Source of the DNA: Proluteimonas flavola
GTDB lineage: Bacteria; Pseudomonadota; Gammaproteobacteria; Xanthomonadales; Xanthomonadaceae
Assembly: GCF_021191705.1 (NCBI RefSeq)
Contig: NZ_JAIWPU010000033.1
Span: 19,727 to 83,726, forward strand
Direction: 5' to 3'
DNA length: 64,000 nucleotides
In this document: positions 53,771 to 61,114 of the stretch, in pieces
Position numbering within the stretch: position 1 is the stretch's first letter
How the letters are laid out: each line of letters opens with the position of its first letter
Translations under genes and position numbers: made by a program
The notes under the pieces: model-generated
The model's input: only the letters and a program-made list of their open reading frames with translations
Databases searched by the model: none
Told to the model about the DNA's origin: nothing

Positions 53771-54849
53771 GCATGCACGCGGCCGCCGAAGCCCTGGACG
53801 AGGCCGGCGCCCTGCCGGCCGCGGACGCGCCGGTCGCGGACGTGCCGGATGCCGACGCCGCGCTGCGCACGCATCCGCACGCGTTCGAACTGTTCGCCGC
53901 ATTGCGCCTGCTCGAACGTGCGCACCCGCAGCGCGTGCCGCTGGGACGCTCCGCGCGCCCCGGCGAAGACATGGTGCGGCTGCGCCAGCCACCGTCGCTG
54001 GCGTTCGCACCGGGCGAGGTCGCCGGCTACCGCGGCGCGGACGCGGCCGGTTCGGCCGTGCTCGACACGCCGGTACTGGGACTGTTCGGCCCGAACGGCC
54101 CGCTGCCGCTGCACCTGACCGAGTACGCGATCGAACGCGCCCAGAGCGCGCGCGACACCACGTTCCGCGCGTTCGCCGACGTGTTCCACCACCGCATGCT
54201 GTCGCTGTTCTACCGTGCCTGGGCCGATGCCCAGCCGGTCGTGCAGGCGGAACGCCGCGGCGACGACCGGTTCGCGTTCCATGTCGGTGCGCTGGTCGGG
54301 CTGCCACGGCCCGGCGCCGGCGACGATCCGGTGGTCGCGACCGGCCTGCGCCACTTCGCCGGCCGGCTGGTCTCGCAGGTCCGCAATGCCGAAGGCCTGC
54401 GCGCCCTGCTGGTACGCGCGTTCGACGTACCGGTGGAGATCGTCGGCTTCGTCGCCGAATGGATGCCGCTGCCGGACGAGGCCCGCCTGCGCCTGGGCCG
54501 CCGCGCGGTCGCGACGCTCGGCGGCACCGCCGTGCTCGGCGCCCGCGTCCGCGGCGCGCAGCATCGCTTCCGCCTGCGCCTGGGGCCGCTGGACGCGTCC
54601 CGCTTCCGGACCTTCCTGCCCGGCGGTGTTCCCCTGCGCGACCTGGCCGCGCTGGTGCGCGGTTACCTCGGCGACGGACTGGACTGGGACGTGCAACTGC
54701 TGCTGCGCGCCGGCGAGGTGCCGACCACGCGCCTGGGCGTCGCCGGACGGATGGGCCTGGACACCTGGCTGGGCCGCCGCGCCTGGGACCTCGACGATGC
54801 CGGCGACGTGATCGTCCGGCCGGCCGCACGCGGCCGCCATACACACTAG
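53767..54849 (+). CDS. tssG: T6SS baseplate protein TssG (VasB)
   Basis: 360 residues. HAFELFAALRLLERAHPQRV, MVRLRQPPSLAFAPGEVAGY, LGLFGPNGPLPLHLTEYAIE and FADVFHHRMLSLFYRAWADAQ are standard TssG blocks. It pairs with TssF in the wedge. tssH follows after nine bases. The first 30 residues are an Ala/Asp-rich extension. Confidence 0.95.
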   Translation: MSMHAAAEALDEAGALPAADAPVADVPDADAALRTHPHAFELFAALRLLERAHPQRVPLGRSARPGEDMVRLRQPPSLAFAPGEVAGYRGADAAGSAVLDTPVLGLFGPNGPLPLHLTEYAIERAQSARDTTFRAFADVFHHRMLSLFYRAWADAQPVVQAERRGDDRFAFHVGALVGLPRPGAGDDPVVATGLRHFAGRLVSQVRNAEGLRALLVRAFDVPVEIVGFVAEWMPLPDEARLRLGRRAVATLGGTAVLGARVRGAQHRFRLRLGPLDASRFRTFLPGGVPLRDLAALVRGYLGDGLDWDVQLLLRAGEVPTTRLGVAGRMGLDTWLGRRAWDLDDAGDVIVRPAARGRHTH

Positions 54850-54858
54850 GAGAACGAC

Positions 54859-57582
54859 ATGGCGGAGATCAGCCGCAACGCGCTGTTCGGAAAACTCAAT
54901 GCCACGACCTATCGCGCGATCGAGAGCGCGACGGTGTTCTGCAAGCTGCGCGGCAATCCCTACGTCGAACTGGTGCACTGGATCCACCAGCTGCTGCAGC
55001 TCGAGGATTCGGACCTGCACCGCATCGTGCGCCACTTCGGCCTGGAGCCGTCGAAACTCGCGCGCGACGTGACCGCCGCGCTCGATCGGTTGCCGCGCGG
55101 CGCCACCGCGATCTCCGACCTGTCGTCCACGGTCGAGGAAGCCGTCGAGCGCGCCTGGGTGTTCGCCACGCTGATGTTCGGCGAGGCGCAGGTGCGCAGC
55201 GGCTATCTGGTCGTCGGCGCGCTGCGCACGCCGCAGCTGCGCAACGCACTGCAGGCGATCTCGGCCGAGTTCGGCAAGCTCAAGCCCGAGGCGCTCACCG
55301 ACGGCTTCGACGCCATCGTCGGCGACTCGCCCGAGACCGGCCAGCGCGCCAGCGACGGTTTCGACATCGGCGCCGCGCCCGGCGAGGCCAGCGGCGCGAT
55401 CGCGCCGGCGGCGCTGGGCAAGCAGGAAGCGCTGAGGAAGTTCACCACCGACCTCACCGAGCAGGCGCGCAGCGGCAGGCTCGACCCGATCATCGGCCGC
55501 GACGACGAGATCCGCCAGGTCGTCGACATCCTGATGCGCAGGCGGCAGAACAACCCGATCCTGATCGGCGAGGCTGGCGTCGGCAAGACTGCGGTCGTCG
55601 AGGGCTTCGCCCAGCGCATCGCCCGCGGCGACGTGCCGCCGGCGCTCAAGGAGGTCGAACTGCGCGCGCTCGACGTCGGCCTGCTGCAGGCCGGCGCCAG
55701 CATGAAGGGCGAGTTCGAGCAGCGCCTGCGCGCGGTGATCGACGAGGTCCAGGCCAGCCCGAAGCCGGTCATCCTGTTCGTCGACGAGACCCACACCCTG
55801 GTCGGCGCCGGGGGCGCGGCCGGCACCGGCGACGCCGCCAACCTGCTCAAGCCCGCGCTCGCGCGCGGCACGCTGCGCACCATCGGCGCGACCACGTTCG
55901 CCGAGTACAAGAAGCACATCGAGAAGGATCCGGCGCTGACCCGGCGCTTCCAGTCGATCCAGGTCGACGAACCCGACGAGATCAAGGCCGTGCTGATGAT
56001 GCGCGGCGTCGCCAGCACGATGGAGGCGCACCACAAGGTGCAGATCCTCGACGAGGCGCTGGAGGCCGCGGTCAAGCTGAGCCATCGCTACATTCCCGCG
56101 CGGCAGCTGCCGGACAAGTCGGTCAGCCTGCTCGACACCGCCTGCGCGCGCGTCGCGGTCAGCCTGCACGCGGTACCGGCCGAGGTCGACGACAGCCAGA
56201 GGCGCATCGAATCGCTGCAGACGGAGCTCGCGATCATCGCCCGCGAACAGGCGATCGGCATTCCGGTCGTCGAGCGCGAGGCCGCGTGCCGCGAAGCGCT
56301 CGGTGCCGAAACCGTGCGCCTGGCTGGCCTGCAGCAGCGTTGGGAAGCGGAAAAAAGCCTCGTCGACGAACTGCTGTCGTTGCGTGGCAGGTTGCGTGAT
56401 GGCGCAGCGCCGGTCGAAGGCACTGGCAGCGCGCTTGAAGCCGCAGCTGATGCGGAGGCCGGGGCGCAGGTGCCGCAGCCCGATCCGGAAGACCGCGGCG
56501 AGCTGCTGGCACGGCTGCAGAAGGTGCAGGCCGAACTCGCCGAACTGCAGGGCGAGCACCCGCTGATCCTGCCGACGGTCGACTACCAGTCGGTCGCGGC
56601 CGTGGTCGGCGACTGGACCGGCATCCCGGTCGGGCGCATGGCGCGCAACGAGATCGAGACCGTGTTGCGGCTGCCGGAACTGCTGGGCAAGCGCGTCATC
56701 GGCCAGGACCACGCGATGGAGATGATCGCCCGGCGCATCCAGACCAGCCGCGCCGGTATTGACAACCCGTCCAAGCCGATCGGCGTCTTCATGCTCGCCG
56801 GCACCTCCGGCGTGGGCAAGACCGAGACCGCGCTGGCGCTGGCCGAGGCCCTGTACGGCGGCGAGCAGAACCTGATCACCATCAACATGAGCGAGTACCA
56901 GGAAGCGCATACGGTCTCCTCGCTCAAGGGCGCACCGCCCGGCTACGTCGGCTATGGCGAGGGTGGCGTGCTGACCGAGGCCGTGCGCCGCAAGCCGTAT
57001 TCGGTGGTGCTGCTCGACGAGGTGGAGAAGGCCCACAGCGACGTGCACGAACTGTTCTTCCAGGTCTTCGACAAGGGCTGGATGGAGGACGGCGAGGGCA
57101 GGAAGATCGACTTCCGCAACACCCTGATCCTGCTGACCACCAACGCCGGCACGGACATGATCGCCGGCCTGTGCGCCGACCCGGAGCTGATGCCCGAACC
57201 CGAGGGCATGGCAAAGGCGCTGCGCGAGCCGCTGCTGAAGATCTTCCCGCCGGCGTTGCTGGGGCGGCTGGTGACGATTCCGTACTACCCGCTGAGCGAC
57301 GCGATGCTGGGCGAGATCGTGAAGCTGCGGTTGAACCGGATCAAGAAGCGCGTCGAGCAGCGCTATCGGATCCCATTCGAGTACGACGAGGACGTGGTGA
57401 GGCTGGTGGTCTCGCGCTGCACCGAGAGCGAGTCGGGTGGACGGATGATCGACGCGATTCTGACCAACACGATGCTGCCGGAGATCAGCCGGGAGTTTCT
57501 GGGGCGGATGATCGAGGGCCGGGACGTGACTGGCGTGCGCGTGACCGCCGCCGATGCTGGATTCGACTACAGATTCGACTGA
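54859..57582 (+). CDS. tssH: T6SS sheath-recycling AAA+ ATPase TssH (ClpV)
   Basis: 907 residues. The N-domain (NAFGKLNATTYRAIESAT-like start, VELVHWIHQLLQLEDSDLHR) is followed by AAA module 1 with Walker A GEAGVGKT (K243) and ILFVDETHTL, a coiled middle domain (about 440-560) and AAA module 2 with GTSGVGKTETAL (K654) and VVLLDEVEKAHSD. ClpV unfolds contracted sheath through TssC. It is the last recognisable structural T6SS gene here; no vgrG or tssA follows, and the next genes are toxin-like. Confidence 0.95.
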   Translation: MAEISRNALFGKLNATTYRAIESATVFCKLRGNPYVELVHWIHQLLQLEDSDLHRIVRHFGLEPSKLARDVTAALDRLPRGATAISDLSSTVEEAVERAWVFATLMFGEAQVRSGYLVVGALRTPQLRNALQAISAEFGKLKPEALTDGFDAIVGDSPETGQRASDGFDIGAAPGEASGAIAPAALGKQEALRKFTTDLTEQARSGRLDPIIGRDDEIRQVVDILMRRRQNNPILIGEAGVGKTAVVEGFAQRIARGDVPPALKEVELRALDVGLLQAGASMKGEFEQRLRAVIDEVQASPKPVILFVDETHTLVGAGGAAGTGDAANLLKPALARGTLRTIGATTFAEYKKHIEKDPALTRRFQSIQVDEPDEIKAVLMMRGVASTMEAHHKVQILDEALEAAVKLSHRYIPARQLPDKSVSLLDTACARVAVSLHAVPAEVDDSQRRIESLQTELAIIAREQAIGIPVVEREAACREALGAETVRLAGLQQRWEAEKSLVDELLSLRGRLRDGAAPVEGTGSALEAAADAEAGAQVPQPDPEDRGELLARLQKVQAELAELQGEHPLILPTVDYQSVAAVVGDWTGIPVGRMARNEIETVLRLPELLGKRVIGQDHAMEMIARRIQTSRAGIDNPSKPIGVFMLAGTSGVGKTETALALAEALYGGEQNLITINMSEYQEAHTVSSLKGAPPGYVGYGEGGVLTEAVRRKPYSVVLLDEVEKAHSDVHELFFQVFDKGWMEDGEGRKIDFRNTLILLTTNAGTDMIAGLCADPELMPEPEGMAKALREPLLKIFPPALLGRLVTIPYYPLSDAMLGEIVKLRLNRIKKRVEQRYRIPFEYDEDVVRLVVSRCTESESGGRMIDAILTNTMLPEISREFLGRMIEGRDVTGVRVTAADAGFDYRFD

Positions 57583-57677
57583 CGGGCGATGGATCGCGGA
57601 TCGACGCCACGAGGCTGAATCGTGCGCGGCCGCGTCATCGGGATTGTGGTCTTGCACGACTGAAGGCAGGAGCGAAG

Positions 57678-58448
57678 ATGCCGAACTTCAAGGCTTTCAC
57701 TTGGAACATGCAGCGCGCCGAATGCGTCTTGCAGCAGAGCAAAGACGTCACTCTGATCAGCGAGTTCACCCAGAGGAAGGCGGCTTTGGCCTACCTGTGC
57801 GCGAACTACGACATCGGTTTCATCACCGAGCCCTGTCTGAGCCTGCGCAATGCCATCAAAGATCCGAATGCGTCCGACACCTATCCTTCCGGTATCTGGA
57901 TCGCCGACGAAAGAACGGACGGCCAAAGCCATTCCCATGCATGTCGCCAGATGATCTGGTTCAAGACGGATCCGGGAATCACGAAGAACGTGCCACTCAA
58001 GACCAAATCCGGGGGCACTGCGAGCCGGTATCCTGCTGCCTGCCTCTGCACCATGCTCAGATCGAAAGTGCTGGTCGTGAGTTTCCATGCCACCAGCGGT
58101 GGAGGCGGGGGCAACAATCTCCAGGATCTGCTCGACGAGTTCGAGGAAGGCGCGGAGAAAAGGACGTTCGATGCGTGCATCGTGGGGGGCGACTTCAATG
58201 CCGGCGACGCGAAGTTCGGTGGCGTCGCCCGGACCATGGCCCCCAGCGCGACACAGAAGAAGGGTTACGTACTAGACGGCTTCTTCGCCGATGTGGCCAT
58301 GCATGCAGATATCACGGTGGCAATCGAAGGCATCGGGAGCGTGGGCGGAGGTTTCAGTTTCATCAAGGACACTGGGTGCAAGTACAACGGTGTCCGTGTT
58401 TCGGATCACTGTCCCGTCGCAGCCATGGTCAAGATCGAGGATGGCTGA
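57678..58448 (+). CDS. CdtB/DNase I-fold nuclease-like protein, candidate T6SS effector
   Basis: 256 residues, no signal peptide, good ribosome site (GGCAGGAG). It carries the full endonuclease/exonuclease/phosphatase motif set: FTWNMQR (W9, N10), FITEP (E51), VVSFHATSGGGG (H127), VGGDFNAG (D162, N164) and VSDHCPV (D243, H244). WNMQ and the SFHATSGG histidine loop are closest to cytolethal distending toxin B. These residues bind Mg and cut phosphodiesters. It begins 95 bases after tssH in the same direction, and its composition is less GC-rich than the T6SS genes. An EEP-type nuclease or phosphatase effector is the best reading. It is not a standard housekeeping EEP enzyme. Confidence 0.7.
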   Translation: MPNFKAFTWNMQRAECVLQQSKDVTLISEFTQRKAALAYLCANYDIGFITEPCLSLRNAIKDPNASDTYPSGIWIADERTDGQSHSHACRQMIWFKTDPGITKNVPLKTKSGGTASRYPAACLCTMLRSKVLVVSFHATSGGGGGNNLQDLLDEFEEGAEKRTFDACIVGGDFNAGDAKFGGVARTMAPSATQKKGYVLDGFFADVAMHADITVAIEGIGSVGGGFSFIKDTGCKYNGVRVSDHCPVAAMVKIEDG

Positions 58449-58541
58449 CGGTCTGCCGGAGCGGCATCACGTCCATGCCGGCAATGGGCACGACGGCCCG
58501 AGCGGCCGGATGGCCGACAACCGCAAACGAAGAGAAACCCG

Positions 58542-58751
58542 ATGGCCGTTCGAGACTACCTGCAGCCTGCCAATGCGGGAAACCAGATGTGGCAGATGCT
58601 CGCCAGCAATTTCACACCGGGGCCGCATCCGTACAAGGGGCGAATGGGTGTCAGGGACAATATTACGAGGATGCTGCGCAATCTTGCGTGCTTGCGGCAG
58701 GCCTGCGGGAAGTCGGAAGCCCAGCAGGCGAATAACGGGGTCGGCGAGTAA
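58542..58751 (+). CDS. Small protein of unknown function downstream of the nuclease
   Basis: 69 residues: MAVRDYLQPANAGNQMWQML, then PHPYKGRMGVRDNITRMLRN and CLRQACGKSEAQQ. A purine-rich AGAGAAACC lies before the ATG. No family recognised. Its position right after a toxin-like gene suggests an immunity protein, but this is inference. The 3' half of the gene occurs a second time after a REP element at 58885-58993, so at least the end is part of a repeated unit. Confidence 0.4.
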   Translation: MAVRDYLQPANAGNQMWQMLASNFTPGPHPYKGRMGVRDNITRMLRNLACLRQACGKSEAQQANNGVGE

Positions 58752-58993
58752 CGGGGTCAGGTTGATCAGGTTCGTTTAGGGATCCTCTGAACAAGTCCGT
58801 CATTCCCGCGAAGGCGGGAATCCAGCGCCTTTGCTTTCAACAGCTTGAAGACGCTGGATTCCCGCCTTCGCGGGAATGACGAGAGGGGCGAATGGCGTCA
58901 GGGACAATATTACGAGGATGCTGCGCAATCTCGCGTGCTTGCGGCAGGCCTGCAGGAAGGCGGAGGCCCAGCAGGCGAGTAACGGGGTCAGGT
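58637..58993 (+). repeat. Direct repeat of about 110 bp split by a REP doublet
   Basis: Unit A (58637-58763) and unit A' (58885-58993) both run from GGGGCGAATGG through AGGGACAATATTACGAGGAT to CAGCAGGCGA-TAACGGGGTC. They differ at few positions. Between them sits the REP doublet at 58779-58883. Confidence 0.85.
58779..58883. repeat. REP doublet / MITE-like element, copy 2
   Basis: Starts GGGATCCTCTGAACAAGTCC like the copy at 37124 and contains the cores GTCATTCCCGCGAAGGCGGG and GGATTCCCGCCTTCGCGGGA in opposite orientation. The right outer arm is missing, replaced by the repeat unit A'. Confidence 0.85.
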
Positions 58994-58999
58994 TCACTT

Positions 59000-59321
59000 A
59001 CACGCTTGCGTAGGATAGGAAAGCTGGCTTCATCCTTTTCAAAATTCGGTTGATAATTCGAGCAAAAAATGACGGAGTAAATAATTGGTTTGACTGTATT
59101 TGTCCTTTGTTATTTGTCTCGCATGGAAGAGAACTGAACCTGATCCCATTAACCGGACCCCATTCCCCGCCATTTCCAGAACTCCGGATGGAAGGGCTGG
59201 GTGCGGGCGGCGCCCACTGCCGTGCGGGCAAGAAGGGTTCGGGGTTTGTCGCGTGGTGCGATGTTCCGGAGCGTTCAAGTTCTTGGGGGATTTAAGTTTT
59301 TAACTGCTGGAGGGTGGCGAT
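59000..59321. other. Gene-poor, AT-richer spacer upstream of the deaminase gene
   Basis: No supported gene. It holds GAACCTGATCCCATT at 59136-59150 and a second related segment (AACCGGACCCCATTCCCC), both complements of the GGGGTCAGGTT repeat. The spacer is clearly lower in GC than the T6SS genes. Confidence 0.55.
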
Positions 59322-59783
59322 ATGGGGAAGGGGAAGAGGGGATTCAATGCTCCCAGTAAGAAGGACATACGGAAGGTAGCGCATACCTATGCGAACTTGA
59401 ACAAAGATAAGGTCGGGAAGATGTTGTCCATCGCAATGGATGGTCAGATCAGGGTAGGTGCGCATAGCTCTTCGCCAAGCGCCCGGGCGACACCGCTTGA
59501 TCCATATCCGAAATACCTCATCGAGCTTCAGCACGAACTGCCTTGGAATGGTTTAACGCCGGCTCTCGGGCGGGCCCACAACACGTGTGCCGAAGCCCAC
59601 ATCTGGTGTGAGCTGAAGGCGCGAGGGAAGAACCCCAGGAATTACACTGTCCTTTCATTCAATACCGATGGTGTGGTTGCCTCGCCCTGTGCCAACTGCG
59701 CCCAGTGGGTTGAAGGTGCGTTCGGGTATGTCTACAAGGAGACCCCGCGTTATGAGGGACGGCCGCGGCAGAAGCCCGTGTGA
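59322..59783 (+). CDS. Deaminase-fold protein, candidate T6SS toxin
   Basis: 153 residues, ATG preceded by CTGGAGGGTGG. The first 30 residues are very basic (MGKGKRGFNAPSKKDIRKVA). The core has HNTCAEAHIW (H86, C89, E91) and, 32 residues later, SPCANCAQWV (C123, C126). C-x-E plus PCxxC is the zinc and catalytic signature of the cytidine deaminase-like superfamily, in the form used by polymorphic-toxin deaminases. Known members act on nucleic-acid bases or free nucleotides. I cannot place it in a named subfamily. Lower GC, flanking GGGGTCAGG repeats and the T6SS operon upstream support a transferred effector. No immunity gene is obvious in the 228 bases after it. Confidence 0.65.
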   Translation: MGKGKRGFNAPSKKDIRKVAHTYANLNKDKVGKMLSIAMDGQIRVGAHSSSPSARATPLDPYPKYLIELQHELPWNGLTPALGRAHNTCAEAHIWCELKARGKNPRNYTVLSFNTDGVVASPCANCAQWVEGAFGYVYKETPRYEGRPRQKPV

Positions 59784-59829
59784 TGACGCACTGACCTCGG
59801 GTCGCCCAGTTTCTTCGCTGTTGCTGAGT

Positions 59830-59883
59830 AACCGGGTCCAGGTTAACGGGGAAACGGAGTCGGGGAAACGGGATCAGGTTCAC
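59830..59883 (+). repeat. Clustered GGGGTCAGGTT-type short repeats between effector genes
   Basis: AACCGGGTCCAGGTT (59830-59844), AACGGGGAAACGG and AACGGGATCAGGTTCAC (about 59867-59883) occur in tandem. Related copies lie at 58750-58763, 58981-58995, 59136-59150 (inverted), about 59970-59985 (inverted) and 63831-63846. Confidence 0.7.
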
Positions 59884-60011
59884 TTGGAAGGACAGACGTT
59901 TTGAAGCTTGCTGAGATGAGGAAGATCGTCATTCGTTCGTTTTCGCTTCGCAAGTTGCGAGCAGAGTTCTGAACCGCACCCCGGTTCTGGCCCCGTTTCC
60001 GGAGTCTTCGT

Positions 60012-61019
60012 ATGACCGATGATGGCGTGCTCGTGACCTGGCGCAACATGGAGCTGAAGGTGCTGCCGCATTTTCTCTATCGGGCCATGACGAAGTACCC
60101 GGCGTTCGAGCGCTACTACTTCGGCGAGATGCCGGAGGAGCGTCTGCGGGCGTGGGTGCGCGGCAGACCCGGCCGTGCGATCAAAATCTACATCGCCGGT
60201 CACGGCGGGACCGGCATCGACCACATCACCGATGATTCGGAGACATCGACGCGCACGGTCGTGGATCTGATCGACCTGATCGAGTACGGGCTCGGCGACC
60301 GGGCGACGCGGAAGGCCGACTGCGGCGCGTGCCGGATCGACATGCTGGCCTGCCTGTTCGCCCGCACGCCCGACGGTCGGGCCGCCTCGTCGCCGGCGGC
60401 CCGGCTCCACGCGGGCCTGGCCGAGCGCGGGGTTTTCGTCGATCTGGTCGCACGCACCGAATCGATCCGCGTCACCCGCGAGTCGGGACGCATGACCAAC
60501 TCGCCCTACATGGCCCATGTCCCGATCGCGAAGCACGAGGGGCCGGAGGCGTCGAAACGCGGGTTCTACCTGCCCAGGATCCCGTACACGAAGGTGCTCT
60601 ACACGTTCGACGGGGATTCGCGCGTGGCCCGCCTGAACGCGTATGCGAAGACGCCGGAGGGCACTGATGCCTACATCGAGGCATCGACGCTGGACGGGCG
60701 GCGCCTGAGCTGGGCCGATCACGCGGTCGACCGGTTGCTGGTGGAGATCCACGTGAAGCGCACCGGCGTGTTCGGCCGGGGCGCGAAGGACGTGACCGAT
60801 GCGCGCGAGCGTGTGCTGTGCGGCATCCTGGCCGCTTACGAGACGGAGCGCGTGCCGACGAACCTGAAGAGGTCGTTGGCGGCCCTGGTCGACGGCACCG
60901 GCGACCGCGCGGAGACGAACTTCACGACCCATCGCAACCCGCTGTCCGCGCGTGTACTGGAGTCGCCGCCCAGGAAGGCCGCGCTCATCCGGCAACTACT
61001 GGCGGCGTATCCGCAGTAG
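60012..61019 (+). CDS. Putative clan CD (caspase/CPD-like) cysteine protease
   Basis: 335 residues. Residues 56-70 read AIKIYIAGHGGTGID (His64) and 107-118 read ACRIDMLACLFAR (Cys114). A hydrophobic strand ending GHG and a second ending xLAC is the dyad signature of clan CD proteases such as caspases, gingipains and the CPD domain of MARTX toxins. The rest, with KRGFYLPRIPYTKVLY and VTDARERVLCGILAAYETER, is unfamiliar. No signal peptide. It is third in the row of toxin-like genes after the T6SS operon, so a protease effector or a self-processing domain is plausible. It could also be a host-defence caspase-like protein. Confidence 0.55.
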   Translation: MTDDGVLVTWRNMELKVLPHFLYRAMTKYPAFERYYFGEMPEERLRAWVRGRPGRAIKIYIAGHGGTGIDHITDDSETSTRTVVDLIDLIEYGLGDRATRKADCGACRIDMLACLFARTPDGRAASSPAARLHAGLAERGVFVDLVARTESIRVTRESGRMTNSPYMAHVPIAKHEGPEASKRGFYLPRIPYTKVLYTFDGDSRVARLNAYAKTPEGTDAYIEASTLDGRRLSWADHAVDRLLVEIHVKRTGVFGRGAKDVTDARERVLCGILAAYETERVPTNLKRSLAALVDGTGDRAETNFTTHRNPLSARVLESPPRKAALIRQLLAAYPQ

Positions 61020-61114
61020 TTCCGATCAAATCGCTTGATTGCCTCCGCTTAACTGCCTCCGTCCCCATTTGATCGCGTGGCGCCGGACGACTATCGACTA
61101 TCGCGGCGGGCAGG

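Noticed and set aside
51200..57657. Long minus-strand frames (about 1,210 and 1,330 codons) opposite tssE-tssH
   Set aside because: The sense frames encode unmistakable T6SS proteins; the antisense products have shadow composition and no motifs.
61021..61080. GATCAAAT/ATTTGATC inverted repeat between the protease-like and acyltransferase genes
   Set aside because: The arms are 8 bases with a 35-base loop and no T-run, too weak to call a terminator or operator.
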